Positions 1-7,587 of a DNA stretch of 64,000 nucleotides are shown one piece after another. The stretch spans positions 1 through 64,000 of the forward strand of contig CACFJP010000003.1 of NCBI GenBank assembly GCA_902566635.1. The letters are read 5' to 3'. Position 1 is the stretch's first letter, and each line of letters starts with the position of its first letter. Position numbers and translations under genes: made by a program. Below the pieces are notes generated by a model that was given only the letters and a program-made list of their open reading frames with translations, made no database searches and was not told where the DNA came from. The DNA is from an uncultured Bacteroidota bacterium (GTDB taxonomy: Bacteria; Bacteroidota; Bacteroidia; Flavobacteriales; Flavobacteriaceae).

Positions 1-292
1 GGGATATGAGTAGTGCAGGCGTAAAAAACAATAACTAACAAAAATTGCTAATAAATTCAATTTATTACATTAATCGTGCCAAATTTTATAATATGAAGTT
101 GCGGTAATATTTAGTTATTTTTTAGCAGCTGCATTATGAATAGCTAAAGCAAAAATTTTTAGGTTTATTAAGTCCGTATTGAAATCTTAAATTGCTAGGA
201 CAAACACGAATTGAGTTTGAATCTAAAAGATTTATATGAATACAAAGGAAAGCCAAGAGTAACGTCAATGACTTTGACGATCCCTCTTGATT
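1..292. other. Intergenic region, no gene recognised
   Basis: AT-rich stretch at the window edge with stops in all frames. A short open stretch on the plus strand (about 195-303) ends inside the tail of the kinase gene and could be the last 35 codons of a lost gene, but it has no recognisable similarity and I do not call it. The only clear structure is the inverted repeat just behind the kinase stop, listed separately. Confidence 0.5.
254..289. repeat. Nested inverted repeat behind the GHMP kinase stop
   Basis: The outer arms CAAGAG (254-259) and CTCTTG (284-289) enclose inner arms CGTCAA (263-268) and TTGACG (274-279). The element lies three bases beyond the stop of the minus-strand kinase gene, where a terminator would be expected. 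There is no good T-run after it, so it may be an RNA 3'-end stabiliser or a weak terminator. Confidence 0.4.
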
Positions 293-1207
293 TTAATTCG
301 TAGAAGAAATAAGATCAGCATACGGAAAACAAACTGTAAACCCTTTTGCTGCAAAATATTCTTTACTTTTTGTTGGGCCACAAGCAAGAACAAAATCTCC
401 TCCCCAAGCACCCAGGCTCTTCACTACTCCTTCGTAGTCTGAAAATTCAGTCTTCTGCACTGGGTCAATGCCGATAAGTTTGGATACAATGCTTTCATGT
501 GAAAGCATGAGCATCTGGAAATCACTCACGGTTTTGGCGTTTATGAACCTTTTTGTGAGTGTGTTCAGTGCATCAATTAAATGACCTGTTACCCCCTTGA
601 AGTGATGACGTATAGAAGCTCGACTGTTTTGCTTTTTGTTCATATAAACGAAAAACAAATGCTGATGAAATGGAGGATAAAAGCTTACATCTGTTGTAAT
701 TGGATTTTGTTTGATCAGCTGATAAGTGATAGGATTAGATTTTTGGGCACATGCGATATCATATCCACTTCCTCCAAAAACTTTTTGTTGTAAATTAAAT
801 GGATTTACATTAGCCCATTGCGCTATATTGTTGATTAATGTCGATGAACTTCCAAGACCCCAGTTTCTTGAAAAATCGAGTTGGGTTTCAATAAGTGCTC
901 CTATCGATCCTGCTAAAAAATCTTGATTTTGCTCACGCACATTGATTAAGATTTGTTGGAGTCGTTTTGATACATTGTCCTTTTGATGAATGGGGCTAAA
1001 ATCAATCGTGTCAAAATCATTTTCAAACCAAATCTTTCCATCCATGTCCTTTGCTACCCAATGCAAGCGAGATTTTTCTGCATCAACAACAGTCATGCTT
1101 TGCCCCAATTTGGTTGGTAAAGCAAGGGCACAAGCCCCATCAATTACTGCATATTCACACGTAATCAGTAACTTCCCAGAGCTGTAATATATCATTTTTT
1201 CCGCCAT
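293..1207 (-). CDS. GYDIA-family GHMP kinase
   Basis: A 304-residue GHMP-superfamily small-molecule kinase. The ATP-binding glycine motif GLGSSS is at residues 117-122. The GYDIA signature (148-152), followed by a conserved CAQ, names the Bacteroidota family. A late GGDF segment near residue 270 fits GHMP motif 3. It overlaps the end of the HMG-CoA reductase gene by 16 bases, so the two are co-transcribed and probably translationally coupled. The substrate is not established. Because the window also encodes an ordinary mevalonate kinase and diphosphomevalonate decarboxylase, phosphomevalonate is the natural guess (inference). Family assignment is secure; the reaction is not. Confidence 0.85.
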   Translation of the reverse strand: MAEKMIYYSSGKLLITCEYAVIDGACALALPTKLGQSMTVVDAEKSRLHWVAKDMDGKIWFENDFDTIDFSPIHQKDNVSKRLQQILINVREQNQDFLAGSIGALIETQLDFSRNWGLGSSSTLINNIAQWANVNPFNLQQKVFGGSGYDIACAQKSNPITYQLIKQNPITTDVSFYPPFHQHLFFVYMNKKQNSRASIRHHFKGVTGHLIDALNTLTKRFINAKTVSDFQMLMLSHESIVSKLIGIDPVQKTEFSDYEGVVKSLGAWGGDFVLACGPTKSKEYFAAKGFTVCFPYADLISSTN

Positions 1208-2517
1208 GTTGCTAGTGCTTGTTCAACGGCATTAAAACTAACAACATTGGTTGTAAAGTGCTTAATCATTGCATCTTTTTCGGGTTGGGTAGCACCCATT
1301 TGGTTGAGTATGTTTAGTAAATGCATTTTCATATGTCCTTTCTGGATACCAGTTGTGACCAATGAACGTAATGCAGCAAAATTTTGCGCTAATCCACTGA
1401 CTGCCATGACTTGCATTAGCTCTTTTGCATTTGGATTTTGTAGCAATTGATGCGACCATTTCACCAAGGGGTGAAGCTTTGTTAAGCCACCAACTGTTCC
1501 CACTGCTAATGGTATTTCTAGCTCAAACCAAAACACATCTTTTTCTATTCGTGCTCTTGAAAGCCCTCTGTAGTTTCCATCTTTTCCAGCATAGGCATGT
1601 ATGCCAGCATCCACTGCCCTAAAATCATTGCCTGTAGCAATGGCTAACGCATCGACCCCATTCATAATCCCTTTGTTGTGCGTGACTGCTCTATAGTTGT
1701 TGTGATGTGCAATTTCAACTGCTTGTACAAACTTTTTTGCGAGTACATCACCATCACCTCCCAACTCTTCAATGGGACAGCTTACCCAGGATTTTACGCG
1801 ACTACCAGGCACATAGTTCGATAAGATACTCATGACCACTTCGATTTGTTTTTCGGTTTCAGAAAAATGTTCATAGATAGCAGCTTCATTTTGGAGTGTT
1901 TGGGCAAGTTGCTCGAGGCACGAATTAATAAAATTAGCACCCATCGCATCTGCAGTTTCAAAGCGAACGTGCAACTGATAATAGTTTGCCATATTTTTGG
2001 TGCTGTCGACCAGTTCAATATCCAAGATTCCCCCCCCTCGTTTACGCATGTTTTTGGTAATGGCATCTGTTTCCTTTAGTAGCGTTGGTTTAACATCGTG
2101 GATAAAGCTCGTAAGACTTTGATGAGGTCCTGTAAATAAAAAGTGAACTTGACCTGTTTTTTCTGTTCCCAATATTTCGGCATGAAATCCCCCACGAGTA
2201 GCCCAAAATTTAGCTGCATTGGCCGCGGCAGCAACCACCGAGCTTTCTTCTGTAACCATTGGAAGAACGTAACTCCTCCCATTTATGACGAAGTTAGGGG
2301 CAACTGCTAGGGGTAAATAAAAGTTACTGATTCCATTTTCAATAAACTCATCGTGTAAGTTCTGCAACTGTTCGTCTGAGTTCCAATAGGTTTGAAGCAC
2401 CTCTTTAGCTTGTGTGGGATTGGAAAAGCAATTATTGGCAATCCATTCGATTTTCTCTTGTTTTGATTTTTTGGAAAAGCCAGAAACTAATCCGTTTTGA
2501 AAACCCTTATTTGCCAT
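1192..2517 (-). CDS. Hydroxymethylglutaryl-CoA reductase, class II (degradative type)
   Basis: A 441-residue class II HMG-CoA reductase. Family landmarks are the N-terminal substrate segment with the catalytic Glu (TEESSVVAAA), the catalytic Lys (HNKGIMNG), the Asp in GNDFRAV and the C-terminal catalytic His (KGHMKMH). The start was set at MANKGF because the 14 codons upstream are not family-like. Class II enzymes are called degradative after Pseudomonas mevalonii, but with mevalonate-pathway kinases in the same window this one most likely makes mevalonate for isoprenoid synthesis. First gene of a two-gene operon with the GYDIA kinase. A near-consensus -7 box (TATCTTTA, 2522-2529) lies five bases before the start. 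Confidence 0.93.
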   Translation of the reverse strand: MANKGFQNGLVSGFSKKSKQEKIEWIANNCFSNPTQAKEVLQTYWNSDEQLQNLHDEFIENGISNFYLPLAVAPNFVINGRSYVLPMVTEESSVVAAAANAAKFWATRGGFHAEILGTEKTGQVHFLFTGPHQSLTSFIHDVKPTLLKETDAITKNMRKRGGGILDIELVDSTKNMANYYQLHVRFETADAMGANFINSCLEQLAQTLQNEAAIYEHFSETEKQIEVVMSILSNYVPGSRVKSWVSCPIEELGGDGDVLAKKFVQAVEIAHHNNYRAVTHNKGIMNGVDALAIATGNDFRAVDAGIHAYAGKDGNYRGLSRARIEKDVFWFELEIPLAVGTVGGLTKLHPLVKWSHQLLQNPNAKELMQVMAVSGLAQNFAALRSLVTTGIQKGHMKMHLLNILNQMGATQPEKDAMIKHFTTNVVSFNAVEQALATWRKK

Positions 2518-2528
2518 GGTGTAAAGAT

Positions 2529-2575
2529 AAGATATCTTGCATATTAAACGAATAAGCAAATGACTGAAAAGTCAT
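2529..2575. promoter_or_regulatory. Two palindromes in the divergent HMGR / peptide-transporter spacer
   Basis: The 92-base divergent spacer holds a perfect palindrome AAGATATCTT (2529-2538) and an inverted repeat ATGACT-GAAA-AGTCAT (2560-2575). Either could be an operator or a transcript hairpin. There is no further evidence for a regulator. Confidence 0.3.
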
Positions 2576-2609
2576 ATATTAGCAAATCTCAACTAAAAAC
2601 CTAGTTATC

Positions 2610-4163
2610 ATGTCAAACCAATTTGGAGGATCTGCCCTCAATCAAAGAACCATTGCAGGACACCCTGTCGGCCTATTTGTATTGTTTTTTACAGAAATGT
2701 GGGAGCGATTCAGCTACTATGGTATGCGTGCAATTTTAGTGTTATTTCTCACCTCATCCTTGCTCGATGAAGGTTGGGCTTGGGAGAGAGAAGATGCATT
2801 GACTTTGTATGGTTGGTACACAGGGTTGGTGTATTTAACCCCCATTCTGGGAGGCTTTTTTGCTGATAAGTTTTTGGGGTACAGAAATGCAACTGTTTTA
2901 GGTGCATTCATTATGACTCTTGGTCACGCCTCCATGGCACTGGAAACCTTTTCAACAGTATTCTTCTTCATTGGTCTGAGTTGTTTGGTCATTGGGAATG
3001 GATTTTTTAAACCCAATATTTCTTCAATTGTAGGACAATTGTACAAAGATGGTGATATTCGTAAAGATGGAGGGTATACCATTTTTTATATGGGTATCAA
3101 CGCTGGCGCTTTCCTAGGAATTTTACTTTGTGGATATATTGGCGAAAAGGAGGGATGGCATTTGGGCTTTGGACTGGCTGGGATTTTTATGTTTTTTGGA
3201 ATGCTTCAGTTTTGGTTTGCCCAGAAAATTTTTGGGAACATCGGTTTATCCCCAAAAGCTCTAGCGCAAAATCAAAATGAAATGGAAGAAAAAGCTGAAG
3301 AAGCACCTAAAAAAACTGAAAATGACCGACTATTTGTAGTGGTAATTTTCTCTCTATTCACCATTTTCTTTTGGTGGGCTTTTGAACAAGCAGGTGGCTC
3401 GATGACCATATTTGCAAATGACTACACAGATAGAAATTTGGTTGGGACTGCATCAAAAACATTCAATATTGTAAACTCCATTATAACTCTGGTTCCAATG
3501 GTAATTTTGACTTATGTCTTATACGAATTGTTTCGCAACATGTTGGGGAAATATATTCTTTCTAATTTCTTTTTAGGATTAAGTTTTGCCATCATTTGGG
3601 GCATAGTAATATGGATGCTCAACAGAGAGTTTGCTTCTGATGTTGCTGAAATTCCAGCATCTTGGTTTTCTGTTCTCAATTCACTTTTCATTGTAATTTT
3701 TGCACCAATTTTTTCCAAAATATGGGCTTCTTCATTTAACCCAAGTGGGCCTGTTAAGTTCGCCATAGGATTGATGTTACTCGGTTTTGGCTTTGCCTTT
3801 TTATCCTATGGAGCATCTGGCATTCCACTGGGTGCAAGCACAGCAAGTGTGAGTATTGCCTGGCTGATTTTGGCATACTTATTTCACACTTTAGGGGAGC
3901 TTTGTATCTCTCCTGTGGGCTTGTCTTATGTGAGCAAACTGGCTCCCAAAAGATTGGTTGGTCTTATGTTTGGATTTTGGTTTGTATGCAGCGCATTAGC
4001 CAATTTCTTAGGTGGTTGGACTGGTAGTTTTATTGACTCAATTTCAGAGTCATATGGCTTATCGAATTTCTTCCTTATTTTTACTGCGATACCTGTGCTT
4101 GCTGGGGTACTGATGCTTATTCTTAATAAAACCCTTATTCGAAAAATGCATGGGATTATCTAG
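2610..4163 (+). CDS. POT-family proton-dependent oligopeptide transporter
   Basis: A 517-residue inner-membrane peptide/proton symporter of the POT/PTR2 branch of MFS, with about 12-14 hydrophobic segments. Diagnostic motifs are ERFSYYGMRA in the first helix region (E-x-x-E-R-F-x-Y-Y type), the PTR2 signature around FYMGINAGAFLG, and SPVGLSYVSKLAP near the C-terminal bundle. A charged, lysine/glutamate-rich linker at about residues 215-240 separates the two halves. It should import di- and tripeptides. The last 14 bases overlap the start of the thioredoxin-like gene in another frame, implying one transcript. Confidence 0.93.
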   Translation: MSNQFGGSALNQRTIAGHPVGLFVLFFTEMWERFSYYGMRAILVLFLTSSLLDEGWAWEREDALTLYGWYTGLVYLTPILGGFFADKFLGYRNATVLGAFIMTLGHASMALETFSTVFFFIGLSCLVIGNGFFKPNISSIVGQLYKDGDIRKDGGYTIFYMGINAGAFLGILLCGYIGEKEGWHLGFGLAGIFMFFGMLQFWFAQKIFGNIGLSPKALAQNQNEMEEKAEEAPKKTENDRLFVVVIFSLFTIFFWWAFEQAGGSMTIFANDYTDRNLVGTASKTFNIVNSIITLVPMVILTYVLYELFRNMLGKYILSNFFLGLSFAIIWGIVIWMLNREFASDVAEIPASWFSVLNSLFIVIFAPIFSKIWASSFNPSGPVKFAIGLMLLGFGFAFLSYGASGIPLGASTASVSIAWLILAYLFHTLGELCISPVGLSYVSKLAPKRLVGLMFGFWFVCSALANFLGGWTGSFIDSISESYGLSNFFLIFTAIPVLAGVLMLILNKTLIRKMHGII

Positions 4164-4686
4164 TCTGATTCTATTTTTTATTGGTTGCACAATTTCATTT
4201 GCCCAAGTTAAATGGATGACGATGGATGAGGCTTTAGCTGCTCAAAAATCAAACCCCAAAAAAATCATAGTTGACGTATATACAAGCTGGTGTGGACCTT
4301 GTAAACTTCTCGATAAAAACACCTTTGGAAATGCTGATGTGAGTGCCTTTATCAATCAAAATTATTATCCTGTAAAATTTAATGCTGAGGGTAAAGAAGA
4401 AGTTAATTTCAATGGAAATCGTTTTAAAAACCCTAGATATGACCCAAATCTAAAGGGAAGAAATGCTCGGCATCAGTTCACTGCCTATCTTGGTATTACC
4501 GGCTATCCAACCGTGGCTTTCTTTGATGAGAATGCTAATTATATTTCTCCTATTGTTGGCTATCACAATGTGCAGCAAATGGAATTTTACTTGAAGCTTT
4601 TTTCATCCAATGATTATAAAAAATTAAAGTCACAGGAAGATTTTACCAATTACTACAAAAACTTTACTGCCCAATTCAAAGGTTGA
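4150..4686 (+). CDS. Secreted thioredoxin-fold protein
   Basis: 178 residues with an N-terminal signal peptide (about 1-19, ending SFAQ) and a thioredoxin-like fold. The redox motif SWCGPCK is at about residues 46-52 and a cis-Pro is in the GYPTVAFF segment. It is a DUF255/thioredoxin_7-like periplasmic protein, probably a thiol-disulfide reductant or a chaperone-like relative. The start overlaps the end of the peptide transporter by 14 bases. Its C-terminal end is overlapped on the other strand by the comEC-like remnant. Confidence 0.85.
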   Translation: MGLSSLILFFIGCTISFAQVKWMTMDEALAAQKSNPKKIIVDVYTSWCGPCKLLDKNTFGNADVSAFINQNYYPVKFNAEGKEEVNFNGNRFKNPRYDPNLKGRNARHQFTAYLGITGYPTVAFFDENANYISPIVGYHNVQQMEFYLKLFSSNDYKKLKSQEDFTNYYKNFTAQFKG

Positions 4687-4853
4687 GGATAAAACTTTAT
4701 TGCAATCGATTTTTGCGGCATAGAATGGATATACTGAACAATAGTATTAGGAATCGAAAAATAAAAAGATGTAAAGTAGGGATAAGCTAATATACCTGCA
4801 ACAAACCAAAGCATAAAGTAGGCAATTGTGGACATGCCGAAAGACAGGAAATG
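4653..4853 (-). pseudogene. Probable N-terminal remnant of comEC
   Basis: Immediately after the NlpC/P60 gene stop the minus strand reads LTFPVFRH, and after a frame change IAYFMLWFVAGILAYPYF. Together these resemble the beginning of flavobacterial ComEC/Rec2 proteins (an FP-x-x-R/K start followed by the first membrane helices with a GI). The rest of that roughly 670-residue DNA-uptake channel is missing and the open frame ends inside the neighbouring thioredoxin-like gene. The downstream half could instead be read as an intact 60-codon membrane ORF starting at 4835. Identification rests on pattern recognition of a short segment. Confidence 0.45.
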
Positions 4854-5315
4854 TTAGCGAATCAATCTGCGTGTTTGTGCGTAAGCATTGTTCCAATAGC
4901 TATCGTTCATTGAAGAAATGATAACTCCCCTTGAAGATGAGGCGTGAATGAAAAGGGGAATATCTCTTTTACGTCCAACAACAATACCTGCATGGGTGAG
5001 TTTTCGTTTTTTGGAGGTTCTAAAAAAGATAATATCTCCTGGTTTTGCGCGATCAATGGAAATACGTTTTCCCTCTTTTCGCAAAAGGTCAACAGTTCTT
5101 GACACACGAACTCCCTGCTTTTTAAATGCGTTGTGAATAAGTCCAGAACAATCAATTCCGCGAGTGTTGTTACCACCCAAACTATATGGTGTGCCTATAT
5201 ACTCCTTTGCATATAAAACAACACCGTCTCGTGGTTTTAATTTTTTTTCACTTTTAAATACCCCACAACTCGAAGTGAGAACAGCGATAATAACAAAAAA
5301 AATGAGCTTACGCAT
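4854..5315 (-). CDS. NlpC/P60 (C40) cell-wall peptidase, lipoprotein
   Basis: A 153-residue lipoprotein. The start was placed at MRKLIFF because a type II signal peptide with lipobox LTSSC follows, whereas the 52 codons upstream lie inside lpxB. The NlpC/P60 catalytic triad is visible: Cys in DCSGL, His in LTHAGIVVG and a second His in FIHASS. Such enzymes cut gamma-D-Glu-meso-diaminopimelate links in peptidoglycan. It is the last gene of the surE-(membrane protein)-lpxB chain and overlaps lpxB by eight bases. Confidence 0.9.
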   Translation of the reverse strand: MRKLIFFVIIAVLTSSCGVFKSEKKLKPRDGVVLYAKEYIGTPYSLGGNNTRGIDCSGLIHNAFKKQGVRVSRTVDLLRKEGKRISIDRAKPGDIIFFRTSKKRKLTHAGIVVGRKRDIPLFIHASSSRGVIISSMNDSYWNNAYAQTRRLIR

Positions 5316-6420
5316 GCGTTCGTTTGTAAATGAGTTTGGCAACTTTTTCACTTGCTCCTCTACCTCCGAGTTTTTGAATAAGGTCGTTATATCCAGACAA
5401 CACCTTTTTTCTGCCATTGGGAGATAAAATCTCTTGTAATGCATTTGTAAAGGCGAACGCATTGCAGTCATTTTGGATTAGCTCTTCCACGAGCAAGCGA
5501 CCTGCTATGAGATTGACAAGTGAAACAAAAGGAAGCTTGACAATTCGCTTTGCAATTGCAAAGCTAAAAGGACTCGCTTTATAACAAACGATCTGAGGGG
5601 TTTTGAGCAGTGCTGTTTCCAAAGTAGCTGTTCCGCTGGTAACAATGGCTGCTTGAGCTATGCGCAAAACGTCATAGGTCCGATCCATCACAACATCTAC
5701 ATTTGGTGCAAAACGTTTGTAGAGTGATTTATCAATGTTAGATGTACCAGCAATAACAAAGCGATGGTTTGGAAATGAGTCAATGATGCTTATCATCAAT
5801 GGTAGTATTTTATTGATTTCTTGCTTTCGACTCCCTGGCAATAACGCGATTACTTTTTGGTTGTTTGGAATGCCCAGCTCTGTTTTGAATGCATCTTCAT
5901 CCAAATCTGGAATTGCAAATAACTCATCGATGAGTGGGTGTCCAACATAGTCAATACTGAGCTTGTGTTTTTGTGCAAAAAAATCAACTTCAAAAGGCAA
6001 GATAACATATCGAAAGTTGGTGTGTTTCGCCAATTTTTTCACACGATTTTCTTTCCATGCCCAAGCCTGTGGTAAGATGTAATAATGCACTGGTATTTCC
6101 AATTTGGTTGCCCATTTTGCGATTATCATGTTAAAGCCAGGGTAGTCGATTAAGACCAAAGCATCTGGTTTGAAGTTGAGAATATCCTTCTTGCAAAAGT
6201 AAACGTTTGCTAAGATGATTCTTAGATTTTTGAGCACCTCCCAAAACCCCATAAAAGCAAGATGTTTGTAGTGTTTTACGATTTTTGCACCTTGTTCCTT
6301 CATCTTATTACCACCCCAAGCACGAAGTACTGCTGAATCGTCTTTTTGTTTTAATGCAGCAATTAAATTGGCACCATGCAAATCTCCAGAGGCCTCGCCG
6401 GCAATGAAGTAGTATCTCAT
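5308..6420 (-). CDS. lpxB: Lipid-A-disaccharide synthase
   Basis: A 370-residue GT19 glycosyltransferase joining UDP-2,3-diacylglucosamine and lipid X to form lipid A disaccharide at the inner membrane. The N-terminal IAGEASGDLHG motif, the LPGSRKQEI motif and the central PQAWAW segment are typical of LpxB, and the length matches the family. It overlaps the upstream membrane-protein gene by four bases (ATGA) and the downstream lipoprotein gene by eight, so this is a tight operon. Confidence 0.95.
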   Translation of the reverse strand: MRYYFIAGEASGDLHGANLIAALKQKDDSAVLRAWGGNKMKEQGAKIVKHYKHLAFMGFWEVLKNLRIILANVYFCKKDILNFKPDALVLIDYPGFNMIIAKWATKLEIPVHYYILPQAWAWKENRVKKLAKHTNFRYVILPFEVDFFAQKHKLSIDYVGHPLIDELFAIPDLDEDAFKTELGIPNNQKVIALLPGSRKQEINKILPLMISIIDSFPNHRFVIAGTSNIDKSLYKRFAPNVDVVMDRTYDVLRIAQAAIVTSGTATLETALLKTPQIVCYKASPFSFAIAKRIVKLPFVSLVNLIAGRLLVEELIQNDCNAFAFTNALQEILSPNGRKKVLSGYNDLIQKLGGRGASEKVAKLIYKRTHA

Positions 6421-6713
6421 GTAATAAATTTTAACAACAGACTAATAAAGGCCCAAAAAATTGTTGCCCCAAGTATGGATTGTGCAGCACTGGTATTCTT
6501 TTTTTGAATCCACCACCAAAAGAAAAATAGATTAGGAAGTACAGCCATCGTTATCCAAATGCCTAGTTCATCATATGCATAGAGTATTGGGATTGTATCA
6601 AAGACATTGCCATCAGCCGAAAATTCGACCAAAAGCAAAAGCATGACAAAAGGTATTGCTAAACCAATGAGCCATCCGAACAAGCCAGGACTGATTCTCT
6701 TTAAAAGGCCCAT
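6417..6713 (-). CDS. Small membrane protein between surE and lpxB
   Basis: 98 residues with three hydrophobic segments (about 11-30, 50-70 and 77-96) and almost no soluble domain. Function unknown. It overlaps surE by 13 bases upstream and lpxB by 4 bases downstream, which supports real translation. Similar small membrane proteins occupy this slot in other flavobacterial surE-lpxB operons, as far as I recall. Confidence 0.75.
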   Translation of the reverse strand: MGLLKRISPGLFGWLIGLAIPFVMLLLLVEFSADGNVFDTIPILYAYDELGIWITMAVLPNLFFFWWWIQKKNTSAAQSILGATIFWAFISLLLKFIT

Positions 6714-7471
6714 GAGTTGAGTTTTTGAATATGATGATGAGCAGTTAGGTCAAAATGAGTAGGAACCACTGAAATATACCCATTTTCAAGTGCCCAGATA
6801 TCAGTATCTTCTCCTTTGTCATCATTGATAAAGGCGCCAGTCATCCAATAATATTCTTTCCCCATTGGGTCTTGACGTTTGTCGAATTCTTCAATCCAAT
6901 AGGCATTTGCCTGTCGACAAATCTTGATTCCTTTAATCTCACCTTTTTTTCGTTTAGGGAAATTGACATTAAGTACTGTGCTTTCTGGGATTTTATTTTT
7001 TAGTGCCGATTGGGTTATTTTTTTTACAAAACTGGATAGAGAATCAAAATCGGCATCCCAAGCATAATCGAGTAAAGAAAAACCTATCGCTGGAATTCCT
7101 TCAATTCCAGCTTCAATAGCAGCACTCATCGTTCCAGAATAAATGACATTAATCGCTGCGTTTGATCCATGATTAATGCCAGAAACACATAAATCTGGCT
7201 TTCGTTTCAGAATTTCATGAACGCCTAGTTTTACACAATCAGCTGGTGTGCCCGAACAAGAGTACTCCTTTTGAGGTCCATCATCGAGTTTTGCTTTCGT
7301 GCATCGTAAGGTGCTATTGATAGTGATCGCATGTCCCGTCCCTGATTGTGGGCTATCAGGAGCAACCACAACCACATCACCAATAGTATTCATAATTTGA
7401 ATAAGGGTACGAAGCCCAGGGGCACTTATGCCATCGTCATTTGTGACAAGAATCAATGGTTTACGGCTCAT
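6701..7471 (-). CDS. surE: 5'/3'-nucleotidase SurE
   Basis: A 256-residue metal-dependent nucleoside monophosphate phosphatase of the SurE family. Motifs are TNDDGISAPG with the metal-binding Asp pair, PDSPQSGTGHA and SGINHGSN. Typical length. First gene of a four-gene chain surE-membrane protein-lpxB-NlpC on the minus strand. An exact -7 box is 19 bases upstream. Confidence 0.95.
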   Translation of the reverse strand: MSRKPLILVTNDDGISAPGLRTLIQIMNTIGDVVVVAPDSPQSGTGHAITINSTLRCTKAKLDDGPQKEYSCSGTPADCVKLGVHEILKRKPDLCVSGINHGSNAAINVIYSGTMSAAIEAGIEGIPAIGFSLLDYAWDADFDSLSSFVKKITQSALKNKIPESTVLNVNFPKRKKGEIKGIKICRQANAYWIEEFDKRQDPMGKEYYWMTGAFINDDKGEDTDIWALENGYISVVPTHFDLTAHHHIQKLNSWAF

Positions 7472-7489
7472 TTTGGATATCTGTTTTCA

Positions 7490-7497
7490 CAAAAATA
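7490..7497 (-). promoter_or_regulatory. Candidate -7 box for the surE operon
   Basis: TATTTTTG on the minus strand matches the Bacteroidota -7 consensus TAnnTTTG, 19 bases before the surE start. No well-spaced TTG -33 element was found. Confidence 0.4.
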
Positions 7498-7587
7498 CAG
7501 ATTTCAATTTGCCTTTAAGACCAATAAACAAGATATTTTCATACTTTGAATATTATATATATATTCGTAAGTCCTCAATAGATTGAA

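Noticed and set aside
195-303. Short plus-strand open frame ending in TLTIPLDFNS just before the kinase tail
   Set aside because: Only about 35 codons after a stop, no ATG, no recognisable similarity, and it overlaps the inverted repeat; too weak to call a gene end.
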